The notes below the pieces were generated by a model that had not been told where the DNA came from, made no database searches, and was given only the letters and a program-made list of their open reading frames with translations. Source: Bosea sp. 685 (lineage in GTDB: Bacteria > Pseudomonadota > Alphaproteobacteria > Rhizobiales > Beijerinckiaceae). From it: DNA of 64,000 nt. Shown piece after piece: positions 28,053 to 36,357 of the stretch; position 1 is the stretch's first letter; each line of letters starts with the position of its first letter. Location of the stretch: assembly GCF_031884435.1 (NCBI RefSeq), contig NZ_CP134779.1, positions 3,782,001-3,846,000 of the forward strand, written 5' to 3'. The position numbers and the translations under genes are program-made.

Positions 28053-29440
28053 CCAAGCCACCCGCCCAGGGCCACTCGCTCAAATGGCGCCTCGTCCGGC
28101 GCTTTCTCGCGCTGCAGGCCGCCATTCTCTCGCTTCTCGTCGTGCTCGTCATCGGCGCGCTCTATCTCGGCGGCCATCTCTTCAACTTCGAATCCGAAGA
28201 TGTGACCGTCGAGGCCCTGAAGACAGCCGTTGAGCGCCAGGCCGATGGCGGGCTCATCTTGCGGACGACACCTGCGCTTGAGACCTTGCGCGCGGAGGTT
28301 CCCGATCTCTGGTTCATCGTTCGCGATCGGCAGGGCCACACTCTGGTCGAAGGCATGCCACCATCCCATTTCGCCCGCATTGGGGATGCGCTTGACGGTG
28401 TCGGCAATGCGCGGCTCGGCTGGAACCTGGGTGATCCGCCGCGCGCCAGCGCACTGATCCGCTGGGTCAATGGCGCGGCTGGAGAGATCCAGATTGCGAC
28501 AGGGCCAGGCGCGAATGCCCCGCTGAGCTGGCTCGTTCAAGGGGTACTGATCGTCTTCATGAGCTTCGTTTTGCCGGCGCTCGTGATCATGGGGCTCGTG
28601 ACCATCATCGCGACGCCCATCGTCGTGCGCCGGGCTCTCGTCGGGCTCGGGGACGTGGCGGACCAGGCCGAACAGATCGATATCGATCGGCAGGGCACAC
28701 GGCTATCCACCGATTCCGTGCCGAGCGAGGTGAGCCCGCTCGTTGCAGCCATCAATCGCGCCTTGCAGCGGCTGGACGAGGGCCATGCCCGGCACAAACG
28801 CTTTCTCGGCGATGCCGCCCATGAGCTTCGGACACCGATCGCAATCTTGCAGACGCGGCTCGAATCCCTGCCCGAATCAGCTCAGCGGGCCCGCCTTCTG
28901 GAGGATGTGGCGAGGCTTGCAGTGATGGCCGAACAGTTGCTCGACCTTCAACGGATCGAGCACAACCCGGACGATTTCGCCAGGCTCGACCTCGTCGCGA
29001 TGAGCCGGCGCGTCGCCGCCGATCTCGCGCCCCTGGGCATCGCTTCAGGCTATCAATTCGCATTCGAGGCAGAGGCCGAGCCTGTCATTGCATGGGGCGA
29101 CGAAGCCGCGCTTGAACGGGTCCTGGCCAATCTGGTTCAGAACGCCATCGCGCATGGCGGCCGTCGCGGTACGATCACCATCACGGTCGGACGAGAGCGG
29201 ACGATCGAGGTCGCAGATGAGGGGCCGGGCATACCCAGCGAACAGCGCAGCCGCATTTTCGAGCCGTTTTTTCGGCTGGCGCCGCGCGAGCGCGGCGCGG
29301 GCCTAGGGCTGCATCTCGTCGAAGCGATCATCCGGCTTCACTCAGGGGACGTCGCCGTTCTGGACTCATCGACAACGGGTGCGCGCTTTCGCATCACTTT
29401 GCCACCGCCAGCGACCTGGCCCCCACCAGCAGCAGCCTGA
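28049..29440 (+). CDS. Membrane sensor histidine kinase, partner of the upstream regulator
   Basis: 463 aa from a GTG start that overlaps the regulator stop. Two membrane segments (about residues 14-40 and 165-195, ending IIATPIVVRRAL) enclose a periplasmic sensor region of about 125 residues. A HAMP-like linker leads to the H-box (LGDAAHELRTPIAIL) and the ATP-binding domain (NLVQNAIAHGG, VADEGPGIP, GAGLGLHLVEAII). It belongs to the QseC/TctE group. The stimulus is unknown. Confidence 0.92.
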   Translation: MTKPPAQGHSLKWRLVRRFLALQAAILSLLVVLVIGALYLGGHLFNFESEDVTVEALKTAVERQADGGLILRTTPALETLRAEVPDLWFIVRDRQGHTLVEGMPPSHFARIGDALDGVGNARLGWNLGDPPRASALIRWVNGAAGEIQIATGPGANAPLSWLVQGVLIVFMSFVLPALVIMGLVTIIATPIVVRRALVGLGDVADQAEQIDIDRQGTRLSTDSVPSEVSPLVAAINRALQRLDEGHARHKRFLGDAAHELRTPIAILQTRLESLPESAQRARLLEDVARLAVMAEQLLDLQRIEHNPDDFARLDLVAMSRRVAADLAPLGIASGYQFAFEAEAEPVIAWGDEAALERVLANLVQNAIAHGGRRGTITITVGRERTIEVADEGPGIPSEQRSRIFEPFFRLAPRERGAGLGLHLVEAIIRLHSGDVAVLDSSTTGARFRITLPPPATWPPPAAA

Positions 29441-29679
29441 CTTCGGATCTGCCGTGCTTTTTTGAAGCCTCCGCACACCGCATAATGTTGGGATAATCGA
29501 CGCAGCCGAGATGTGGGGCCCCGGCGAGCGTTACCTTTCACGAGGGACGATCTCGCCGCTGAGAAGGGCCCTCACGCGTCGCATGCCTATTGTCCGTCCA
29601 AGAACAGCCGCTGCCGGAAATCGGCGCTACGCCAGAGCGACACGCCATCGCCTGAGAGACCGTTCGGAAACTCCGCGAG

Positions 29680-29796
29680 CCCTCATCCTGAGGAGCCATT
29701 TCCTCGGAAATGGCGTCTCGAAGGATGCTCCAGGAGTCTCCGGAACCATCTGGAGCATCCTTCGAGACGCCGCTGCGCGGCTCCTCAGGATGAGGG
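29680..29796. repeat. Dispersed palindrome family B, full copy, upstream of the patatin gene
   Basis: Two nested perfect inverted repeats: outer arms of 18 bp (29680-29697 and 29779-29796, CCCTCATCCTGAGGAGCC and its complement) and inner arms of 22 bp (29712-29733 and 29750-29771). The structure could fold into one long hairpin. The ATG chosen for the lipoprotein (29790) lies in the outer right arm. The gap 29441-29789 has no gene beyond this element. Confidence 0.9.
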
Positions 29797-31148
29797 CTGG
29801 AATTTCCAAACGGGCTCTGAAAGCTGCAGCGCTCATGCTCTGCGTTGCGGGATGCGCCGAGCCCGCCAATAGGCCCTCAAACGCAGTGCTGACGCATATC
29901 GGCGTGCCCGCTGCCCCAATGACCCCGGCAAAGCCCAGCGACACCGCAGTCATCCTCGCCTTTTCCGGCGGCGGGGCGCGCTCGGCTGCCTTTGGCTACG
30001 GTGTCCTGTCGGCGCTGGTCGAGCAGCACTCTCCGGGTACGGGCACCCGCACTCTCGCAGATGATGTCGCCGTGGTGGCCGGCGTTTCCGGCGGAGGCGT
30101 TCTTGCCGCCCACTTCGCGCTCTACGGGCCAACCGGGCTGTCCGGGTTTCGCCGCGACTTCCTTGATCAGGATCCGGAGGCGTCACTGCGCATGTCATAC
30201 ACGCCGGACAACCTGCTGCGGGCCTATCGCGGTGGCGTCAATGATCTATCGGGCTTCGCGGCCTGGCTCGATGACCATCTCTACCACGGCGCGACCCTGC
30301 GCGATGTCGATCGACGCGGGCGGTCACGGCTCGTGCTGCACGCGACGGACCTCTATAACCGGGCGCCCTTTTCCTTCGATCGCAGGAGTTTCCTCGCGAT
30401 CTGCAGCGACTATGACAGCTTCTCCCTGGCACATGCGGTCGCCGCCTCATCGGCTGTGCCGGTCGCATTCGCGCCCGTCGTCATGCGGAATTTCAACGAC
30501 GCCTGCCCCGTCGCCGGACAAAGGACAAACCCGGCGCGGCCGGCTGTCGAGGCCTCGCTGTTCGAGAGGCATATCTCGGATTCGCAGGAGCGCTATGCCA
30601 GCGCCAGCGACCTGAACTATCTCAAACTGCTCGACGGCGGCCTTGTCGACAACCTCGCGACGAGCAATCTCGCCGGGCTGATGAAACAACCGGCGCCCGA
30701 GCCGCTCCAGCCTGCCACGGCGCAGCAATTGCGGCGTGCGATCATCATCGTCGTCGATGCCTCGACGCGGGTCGGTGGCGACATGTCGAACACCGCCTCG
30801 GGCCCCATCGCGACCGATACCGTCGTCGCTGCCACAGACGCCATGATCGACAGCGCAAGCCGGATGAGTTTCGACGTGCTCGAACGGGAGGCGGCACATT
30901 GGCGCGATCGGCTCACGCATTGGCGCTGCAACACGCGCTCACCACAGACGGGATGCGACAAGCTCGAGGTCAAGGTGGTGCGGCTGTCGCTGGCTGATGT
31001 GCAGGAGGCCAACGCGAAGGCGCGGATCATGCAACTTCATTACAAGCTCAGCCTGAAACCCGGCGATGTCGATTTCCTCGCCGGTCTCGGCGGGCAGCTC
31101 CTGCGTGGCAGCGCCGTGTATCAACGCTTCATCCGCTCGGCGTTTTGA
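29790..31148 (+). CDS. Patatin-like phospholipase, predicted lipoprotein
   Basis: 452 aa from the ATG at 29790, chosen because it opens a lipoprotein signal: a basic start (MRAGISKRALK), a hydrophobic core and the lipobox VAGC with Cys22. The longer frame to 29511 is mostly repeat DNA. The catalytic domain has the oxyanion loop AFSGGGARSAAFGYGVL, the nucleophile Ser in VAGVSGGGVLA (G-x-S-x-G) and the dyad Asp in LLDGGLVDN. The expected action is acyl ester hydrolysis at the periplasmic face of a membrane. No strong ribosome site is seen, since the region is a repeat arm. Confidence 0.85.
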   Translation: MRAGISKRALKAAALMLCVAGCAEPANRPSNAVLTHIGVPAAPMTPAKPSDTAVILAFSGGGARSAAFGYGVLSALVEQHSPGTGTRTLADDVAVVAGVSGGGVLAAHFALYGPTGLSGFRRDFLDQDPEASLRMSYTPDNLLRAYRGGVNDLSGFAAWLDDHLYHGATLRDVDRRGRSRLVLHATDLYNRAPFSFDRRSFLAICSDYDSFSLAHAVAASSAVPVAFAPVVMRNFNDACPVAGQRTNPARPAVEASLFERHISDSQERYASASDLNYLKLLDGGLVDNLATSNLAGLMKQPAPEPLQPATAQQLRRAIIIVVDASTRVGGDMSNTASGPIATDTVVAATDAMIDSASRMSFDVLEREAAHWRDRLTHWRCNTRSPQTGCDKLEVKVVRLSLADVQEANAKARIMQLHYKLSLKPGDVDFLAGLGGQLLRGSAVYQRFIRSAF

Positions 31149-31250
31149 AAGCCATTCGGGGACGACTGAATCAGGATGCGGCGACGATCACAGGTCCCTT
31201 GGAAGGTGCCGTCACCAGGGCACGGCGCCCCTTCAAACCGGGATCGAAGC

Positions 31251-31403
31251 TCATAGCCCGATCTCCAGACTGGCGATCTTGTCGGTTTCGAGGACGAAGC
31301 TGTAGCGCAGATCGACAGGGCCACCGCGGAAATTTCCGGTCACACGGCTGGTGACGGTCGCCCGGTCCTCATCCTGCTCAATGGCGAAGGGCTCGCGGAC
31401 ACA
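31251..31403 (-). pseudogene. C-terminal fragment of an NTF2/SnoaL-like protein
   Basis: The frame ends with ATVTSRVTGNFRGGPVDLRY and SFVLETDKIASLEIGL, which resembles the last strands of SnoaL/NTF2-like proteins (a DG-x-x-A-T-V block, then a strand ending K-I-x-x-L-x-I). The cone-forming N-terminal helices are missing, so it is a remnant. The rest of the gap 31149-31503 shows no gene. Confidence 0.45.
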
Positions 31404-31503
31404 CCCCTTGATCTCGGCTCGTAAGCTGCCGGAGCGCTGACCGCCAGTTGCTGCCAATTCCAGCGCATAAGCGATAGGAGGGCTTTCTATCGCTCATCGA
31501 CCG

Positions 31504-31710
31504 TTGAGGCTGAAGCGCGCTCCCCTCAGCGCGCGTGACAAGGACAATCTCGGCAGGTGGGCCAGCCATGGGACACGACGACAGGAGCGGGCTGGGGGGC
31601 TTGCGTTTCTGGCGGAGTCTGTGGCGAAGGTGGAGTTTGCCGGGCTGGACCTGAAGCACCTGCATGGGGCTGTCGAAAAAGCCGCCGATCTCTTAGGCTC
31701 CCCAACGTGA
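31504..31710 (+). CDS. Hypothetical small protein, overlapping the next gene
   Basis: 68 aa from a TTG start. The last 36 residues (LAFLAESVAKVEFAGLDLKH and on to KAADLLGSPT) look like a normal amphipathic helix, but the first part is rich in Arg and less convincing. Its TGA overlaps the GTG of the next gene (GTGA), which is the main reason to list it. It may be the tail of a broken gene rather than a complete one. Confidence 0.35.
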   Translation: MRLKRAPLSARDKDNLGRWASHGTRRQERAGGLAFLAESVAKVEFAGLDLKHLHGAVEKAADLLGSPT

Positions 31711-32534
31711 CCTCAATCCCTCCCGCTTGGACGCATCTTCAGCCCGACTCTCTCAAGGCGCTCCTGGAGCCGCCCGGCAGGGTCCCGCAGGCTATCCGCC
31801 TGACGCCCTATAACGTCCCCGTCGATGCCGCTCTTCAGGCCCCCATGGTCATCGCGGCACGCCTCCTGCTGGCGCTTGCCGTGGAGAAAGGCGGGCTCGT
31901 GCTCACGCCTGCCGGAGCCCTCAAGCGTGTCGATGTCTGGCATGTCTTCGACAGGACGGAATGGCCGGGATACGACAAGGCCACCACGCTCGCGGTCAAC
32001 AAGGTCATCAACGAGCACGACGCCTACGGGGTCCTCTTCACAAGGATCGTGCTGCAGGCTGCGGGGCTCCTGCGGAAGCGTCTAGGCGTCCTGAAGGCGA
32101 GCAAGGCGGGTAAGGCAATGCTGGCCCCTGAGGCCGCCCCTGCCCTGCTGGCCGAACTGTTTGAAGCGGTGTTCTGGAAGGTGAACCTTCAGGACTTCGA
32201 CAACAACCCGATCGACTTCTGGCCCCAGCACCATATGGGCGTGATCCTCTGGAGCCTGTCCGTGACGGCGCATAGCTGGTCCAACGCTGGCGACCTGATG
32301 GAAGGATGCGCGATCATGGACACGCTCGACGAGGTGCCGAGGCCCGACCTGCCGGAGTTCGCCATGGTGTCCCGCGTCCTGCGACCCCTGACATGGTTGG
32401 GGGTTTTGGAAAGCCGGAAACAGAAGCGGCCTTCCGGCCGGGGGTTCGATGAGGATTTCCGGCAAGTGCCGCTATTGCGCCAGTTGGTGGGGTTTGAGGT
32501 GAAGATGAAGGGGGCGGAGGCGGCGCGGCATTGA
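31707..32534 (+). CDS. Hypothetical protein of unknown family
   Basis: 275 aa from a GTG at 31707; upstream the frame reads into the preceding ORF region and looks non-native. I do not recognise a family. Visible points are a long amphipathic middle part, the segment FWPQHHMGVILWSLSVTAHS with a His pair, and a basic C-terminus (LESRKQKRPSGRGFDED). No signal peptide or clear membrane helix. Proteins of this sort are often found in genomic islands or phage remnants, but nothing in the sequence proves that here. Confidence 0.6.
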   Translation: MTSIPPAWTHLQPDSLKALLEPPGRVPQAIRLTPYNVPVDAALQAPMVIAARLLLALAVEKGGLVLTPAGALKRVDVWHVFDRTEWPGYDKATTLAVNKVINEHDAYGVLFTRIVLQAAGLLRKRLGVLKASKAGKAMLAPEAAPALLAELFEAVFWKVNLQDFDNNPIDFWPQHHMGVILWSLSVTAHSWSNAGDLMEGCAIMDTLDEVPRPDLPEFAMVSRVLRPLTWLGVLESRKQKRPSGRGFDEDFRQVPLLRQLVGFEVKMKGAEAARH

Positions 32535-32693
32535 AGGGCGAGAATGTCGCGGATAGGCTGGAAGCGGATGACCATCCGCGGCCCGGAGCGCCACCACATA
32601 GTCGACGCGCAAGCTGCCGATATCGGCCAAGCTGCCACCCCGCAACTGCCATCGCCGCAGTTGAGGGGCATGGCTCTTGCTCGGCGCCGACCG

Positions 32694-32713
32694 CTTAGCT
32701 ATGCTCTTAGCTA
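32694..32713. promoter_or_regulatory. Direct repeat CTTAGCTA x2 just upstream of the second antitoxin
   Basis: CTTAGCTA occurs at 32694-32701 and 32706-32713, 12 bp apart. TTAGCTAA, at the second copy, is itself palindromic. It ends at the ribosome site AAGGAG of the antitoxin and is a candidate autoregulatory site. Confidence 0.45.
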
Positions 32714-32724
32714 AGGAGATGCCG

Positions 32725-32958
32725 ATGGCCCAGTTCTCGGTTCACGATGCCAAGACCAACCTGTCCAAATTGATCGCGGACGCGCTTGAGGGCGCGGATG
32801 TGGTCATTGCCCGTGGCAGCGTGCCGGTGGTGCGCCTGGTGCCGGTCGCGCCACGCGGCAAGCGGCGCTTTGGCGCGCTCAAGGGAAAGATCGCCATTGA
32901 TGCGCGCTTTGACGAGCCCCTGCCCGAGACTGAACTCGGGGGCTGGAATCTCAGTTGA
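32725..32958 (+). CDS. Antitoxin of the Phd/YefM type
   Basis: 77 aa from the ATG at 32725, 6 nt after AAGGAG; the ATG at 32719 sits against the ribosome site and the start at 32677 is too far upstream. The Phd DNA-binding half is plain (AQFSVHDAKTNLSKLIADAL, then DVVIARGSVPVVRLVPV) and the C-terminal FGALKGKI and PLPETELGGW form the usual toxin-binding tail. The toxin gene starts in its stop codon. Confidence 0.9.
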   Translation: MAQFSVHDAKTNLSKLIADALEGADVVIARGSVPVVRLVPVAPRGKRRFGALKGKIAIDARFDEPLPETELGGWNLS

Positions 32959-33341
32959 GGCTGCTGCTCGATACCCATGCCCTGATCTGGTGGCTTGCGG
33001 GTGATGAAGCGCTGAGCCGCCCTGCCCGCGAGGCGATCGCGGACGAGGCCAACAGCATCGCCGTCAGCGCCGCCTCGGCCATGGAGATCGCCACCAAATT
33101 CCGTATCGGCAAGCTCCCCGACGCGGCGCTGCTGGCGCAAGACTTCGAGGCGATCATCGCCGATCAGGGCTTTGCCGAACTGGCGATCACCGTCCGCCAT
33201 GCCCGGCTCGCCGGTGAGATGAACATTGCGCATAAGGATCCGTTCGACCGCCTGCTCATTGCCCAGACTCAATCCGAGGACATGGTGCTGATTTCGAACG
33301 AAGCCCTCTTCGACGGCTTCGCAGTCAAACGCCTCTGGTAG
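32955..33341 (+). CDS. vapC: VapC-type PIN-domain toxin (second module)
   Basis: 128 aa from a TTG that overlaps the antitoxin stop (TTGA). PIN-domain acidic residues are in LLLDTHALIWWLAGD, SAASAMEIATKFRIGKL and HKDPFDRLLIAQ, with MVLISNEALFDGF at the end. This belongs to the 'LLLDTHxxLW' subgroup, different from the module at 23888. As there, the pair should be autorepressed and translationally coupled. Confidence 0.9.
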   Translation: MRLLLDTHALIWWLAGDEALSRPAREAIADEANSIAVSAASAMEIATKFRIGKLPDAALLAQDFEAIIADQGFAELAITVRHARLAGEMNIAHKDPFDRLLIAQTQSEDMVLISNEALFDGFAVKRLW

Positions 33342-33422
33342 CAGACTCCGATCCGACGCGATAACCGCGGCAGCCCTTATACTGACGGCCTTTGACGCAG
33401 ACTTATGGCTGAGGCTGCTCCA

Positions 33423-33680
33423 TCATTCCGGGGCGGAAGGATCGAGCCCGGAACCCAGAACCGATGACGCTGCTTGGGAAGGCGCGGGTAGAGCGTTTTC
33501 GAACGAAGTGGACACCGGTTCGCGTGGAGAAAACGCGTCAAAACAAAGGGCTCGAGCTGTTGAACGATCCAATGGGATCGGAAACTGCTCAAACCGGCGC
33601 GCTTCATGACGACACGCATCGGTTCTGGGTTCCGGGCCCATATTCTCTCGCATCATTGGCTACGGCCTGCCCCGGAATGA
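33423..33680. repeat. Composite inverted repeat enclosing a family A copy
   Basis: Two pairs of arms bracket the gap: 12 bp (33423-33434 TCATTCCGGGGC with 33669-33680) and 21 bp (33446-33466 with 33617-33637; begins GCCCGGAACCCAGAACC). Both pairs are perfect. The family A copy at 33491-33590 lies in the centre, so the element looks like one repeat inserted in another. The gap 33342-33698 holds no gene. Confidence 0.85.
33491..33590 (+). repeat. Dispersed repeat family A, copy 2
   Basis: Reads GAGCGTTTTCGAACGAAGTG, GACACCGGTTCGCGTGGAG, a TCAAAACAAAG block and the end block GATCCAATGGGATCGGAAAC. It is the longest copy in the window and shows both end blocks in order. Confidence 0.85.
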
Positions 33681-33698
33681 CGGGAATAACGCCGTCGC

Positions 33699-36095
33699 TC
33701 AGCGCTGAACGCCGTCCGGGCCTGCTCCCGCCCGTCCGGCTTGAATCACCCGCCAGATCGCCTGGGGCGTCGCCGGCATGTCGAGATGCGTGACGCCGTG
33801 GGGCGCCAGCGCATCGACCACCGCGTTCATCACCGAGGGCAGCGAGCCCGCGCAACCCGCCTCGCCGCAGCCCTTGGCGCCGACCCGGTTATGCTGCGTC
33901 GGCACGCCCTGGCTGACGAAGGAGAAGAACGGCACATCCGCCGCGCGGGGCAAGGCATAGTCCATATAGGAGCCGCTCATGAGCTGGCCGCTCTCGTCAT
34001 AGACGGTGCGCTCGAACAGGGCCTGGCCGATGCCCTGGACGACGCCGCCATGGAGCTGGCCCTCGACGATCATCGGGTTCACCACCGTGCCGAAATCATT
34101 GACCATGACATAGCGCGCGATCGCGACATGGCCGGTCTCAGGATCGATCTCGACCTCGGCGACATGGCAGCCATTGGGATAGGCCGAGGGCGCCGATTTG
34201 AAGACATGATCGACGTCGAGCGACTGCGGCAGTCCAGGCGCGAGCGCAGTGCCGGCCTGCAGCCGCGCCGCCAGCTCCATGATGCCGATCGCGCGGTCGG
34301 TGCCGACGACGCTGAACTGGCCCGCCGCAAACGCGATATCGGCGCTGTCGGCCTCCAGGACATGGCCGGCGACGAGCTTGCCCTTTTCGATGACGAGGTC
34401 GCTCGCCTCGATGATCGCCGAGCCGCTCGCCATCAGCGATTTCGAGCCGCCCGTGCCGCCGCCCGCGATCAGCCGGTCGCTGTCGCCCTGCACGAGCTTG
34501 ATCTTGTCGAAGGGCACGCCCAGCTGGCTGGTGAGCAATTGGGCGAAAGGCGTCCAATGGCCCTGGCCGTAATCCAGCGTGCCGGTGACGATGGTCACGC
34601 TGCCGTCCGGCTCGAAATGGATTCCGCCCATTTCATTGCTGGGTGGCGCCGTGACCTCAAGATAGCAGCCGATGCCTCGCCCGCGCAGCAAACCGGCCTT
34701 GCGGCTCGTCTTCAATCGCCCGGCATAGCCCTTCCAATCGGCGGCTTCGAGCGCCCGCTCGAACAGCGCCGGGAAATCGCCGCTGTCATAGACCGTGCCC
34801 ACCGGCGTCGCCCAGGGCAGGCTCCTGGGCTGGACCAGATTGCGCCGACGCAAGTTCGCCCTGTCGATCCCCATGCCGCGGGCGGCCTTGTCGATCAGCC
34901 GCTCCATCAGGTAGTTGCCTTCCGGGCGGCCGGCGCCGCGATAGGCACCGATCGGCGCCGTGTTGGTCACCGCGCAACGCGTCTTAACCTCGACGAGCGG
35001 CGTCCTATACATGCCGACCGAGTTCTTGCCGATATTCAGCGTCGCCATCAGCGGCCCGGCGGGGGTGACATAGGCGCCCATATTCGCCACGCCGGTGAAG
35101 CGCGTGGCGAGGAAGCGCCCGCGCGCATCGAGCGCCAGTTCGGCCTCGAAGACCATGTCGCGGCCATGGTGATCCGAGACGAAGCTCTCCGAGCGTTGGT
35201 CGGTCCAGCGGACCGGCCGCTTCAGCACGCGCGCCGCATGGAGCAGCACGACATATTCGGGAAACACGGCGGCCTTCATGCCGAAGGAGCCGCCGACATG
35301 GCCGGTGACCAGGCGCATCTGCGCAGGCTTCACGCCCATGGCCGCGGCCAGATTGTTGCGCATGCCGAAGGCGCCCTGGCTCGGCGCGTGCAGCGTGTAG
35401 CGCTTCGCCTTGCCGTCAAAACTCGCAATCGCCGCGCGCGGCTCGATCGGGTTGACGACGATGCGGTTGTTGACGATCCGCAACCGGGCGACATGCGCGG
35501 CTTCAGCGAAGGCAGCCGCGACCTTGCCGGCATCGCCGGAGTGGAAATCGACGATCAGATTGCCGGCGACATCGTCATAGAGCTGCGGAGCCCCAGGGCT
35601 TAGAGCCGCCTCGGCATCCGTGACGGCGGGCAGGATGTCGATGTCGAGCCTGACCGCTTCGGCAGCGTCGCGGGCCTCCTCGGCGCTGCGCGCGACGACG
35701 ACCGCAACGGGGTCGCCGACGAAGCGGACCTTGCCGTCCGCCAGCGCCGCGCGCCCGGGCTTTCGCATGGCGGTACCATCGCGGGCGGGTATATCGACCA
35801 CCGTCAGGATGACGTTGTAGCCGTGGCCGTCGAGGTCGGCTGCCGTATAGACCGCGACGACGCCCTTCATCGCGCGCGCGTCTGCCGTATCCACCGCCCT
35901 GAGATCGCCATGCGCATGCGGGCTGCGCACGAAGGCGGCGAAGAGCTGCCGTTCGACGCTGAGATCATCGGTATAGCGCCCCTGCCCCTGCACCAGGATC
36001 GCGTCCTCCCGGCGCGGCACGCGCTGGCCGATCTCGACCGAAGCCGCGGGAGCGCCACCAGGGGAAACGTCAGCAGGAGAAACGCGAGAGTTCAT
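33699..36095 (-). CDS. Xanthine-dehydrogenase-family molybdopterin subunit (form II CO dehydrogenase-like large subunit)
   Basis: 798 aa, the molybdopterin-cytosine-dinucleotide subunit of the xanthine oxidase family. Family points: VGQ-type opening (IGQRVPRREDAILVQGQGRY), FVRSPHAHG, HVGGSFGMK, the active loop GAYRGAGRPEGNYLMERLID and the catalytic Glu in GEAGCAGSLPS. The AYRGAGR loop marks form II, not the AYxCSFR loop of true CO dehydrogenase, so the substrate is probably another aldehyde, purine or heterocycle. No FAD (CoxM-like) or 2Fe-2S (CoxS-like) subunit gene is beside it, so those must come from elsewhere. Its stop is 18 bp from a composite repeat. Confidence 0.9.
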   Translation of the reverse strand: MNSRVSPADVSPGGAPAASVEIGQRVPRREDAILVQGQGRYTDDLSVERQLFAAFVRSPHAHGDLRAVDTADARAMKGVVAVYTAADLDGHGYNVILTVVDIPARDGTAMRKPGRAALADGKVRFVGDPVAVVVARSAEEARDAAEAVRLDIDILPAVTDAEAALSPGAPQLYDDVAGNLIVDFHSGDAGKVAAAFAEAAHVARLRIVNNRIVVNPIEPRAAIASFDGKAKRYTLHAPSQGAFGMRNNLAAAMGVKPAQMRLVTGHVGGSFGMKAAVFPEYVVLLHAARVLKRPVRWTDQRSESFVSDHHGRDMVFEAELALDARGRFLATRFTGVANMGAYVTPAGPLMATLNIGKNSVGMYRTPLVEVKTRCAVTNTAPIGAYRGAGRPEGNYLMERLIDKAARGMGIDRANLRRRNLVQPRSLPWATPVGTVYDSGDFPALFERALEAADWKGYAGRLKTSRKAGLLRGRGIGCYLEVTAPPSNEMGGIHFEPDGSVTIVTGTLDYGQGHWTPFAQLLTSQLGVPFDKIKLVQGDSDRLIAGGGTGGSKSLMASGSAIIEASDLVIEKGKLVAGHVLEADSADIAFAAGQFSVVGTDRAIGIMELAARLQAGTALAPGLPQSLDVDHVFKSAPSAYPNGCHVAEVEIDPETGHVAIARYVMVNDFGTVVNPMIVEGQLHGGVVQGIGQALFERTVYDESGQLMSGSYMDYALPRAADVPFFSFVSQGVPTQHNRVGAKGCGEAGCAGSLPSVMNAVVDALAPHGVTHLDMPATPQAIWRVIQAGRAGAGPDGVQR

Positions 36096-36357
36096 CAGGT
36101 ACCGGCCATGAGAGAACGGGAGAGATGGGAGAACGGGGAGGAAAGCTCAGCCTTATTGATAGGGCGGGTGTTGGACCTGCCGAAAGAGCGCAGGATGCAG
36201 CCCCGCCAAGCGCCCAGCGGTTGCGAAACGCACAGAGCATGCCAAACTGAAAGGGGGCGCCAAACGCGTGGACAGAGCCGGCCTCGTCGCGAAGGCAGGC
36301 TCGCAAGCGCATGATGCGTGGCTGCCCGACGACCGGGCGAACGAAACAGGTGTCCTG

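Noticed and set aside
29511..29789. N-terminal extension of the patatin protein
   Set aside because: The extension is mostly translated repeat DNA and would bury the lipoprotein signal.
33741..35603. 620-aa plus-strand open frame opposite the CO-dehydrogenase-like gene
   Set aside because: Antisense shadow with His/Arg/Asp-rich composition typical of the complement of high-GC genes.
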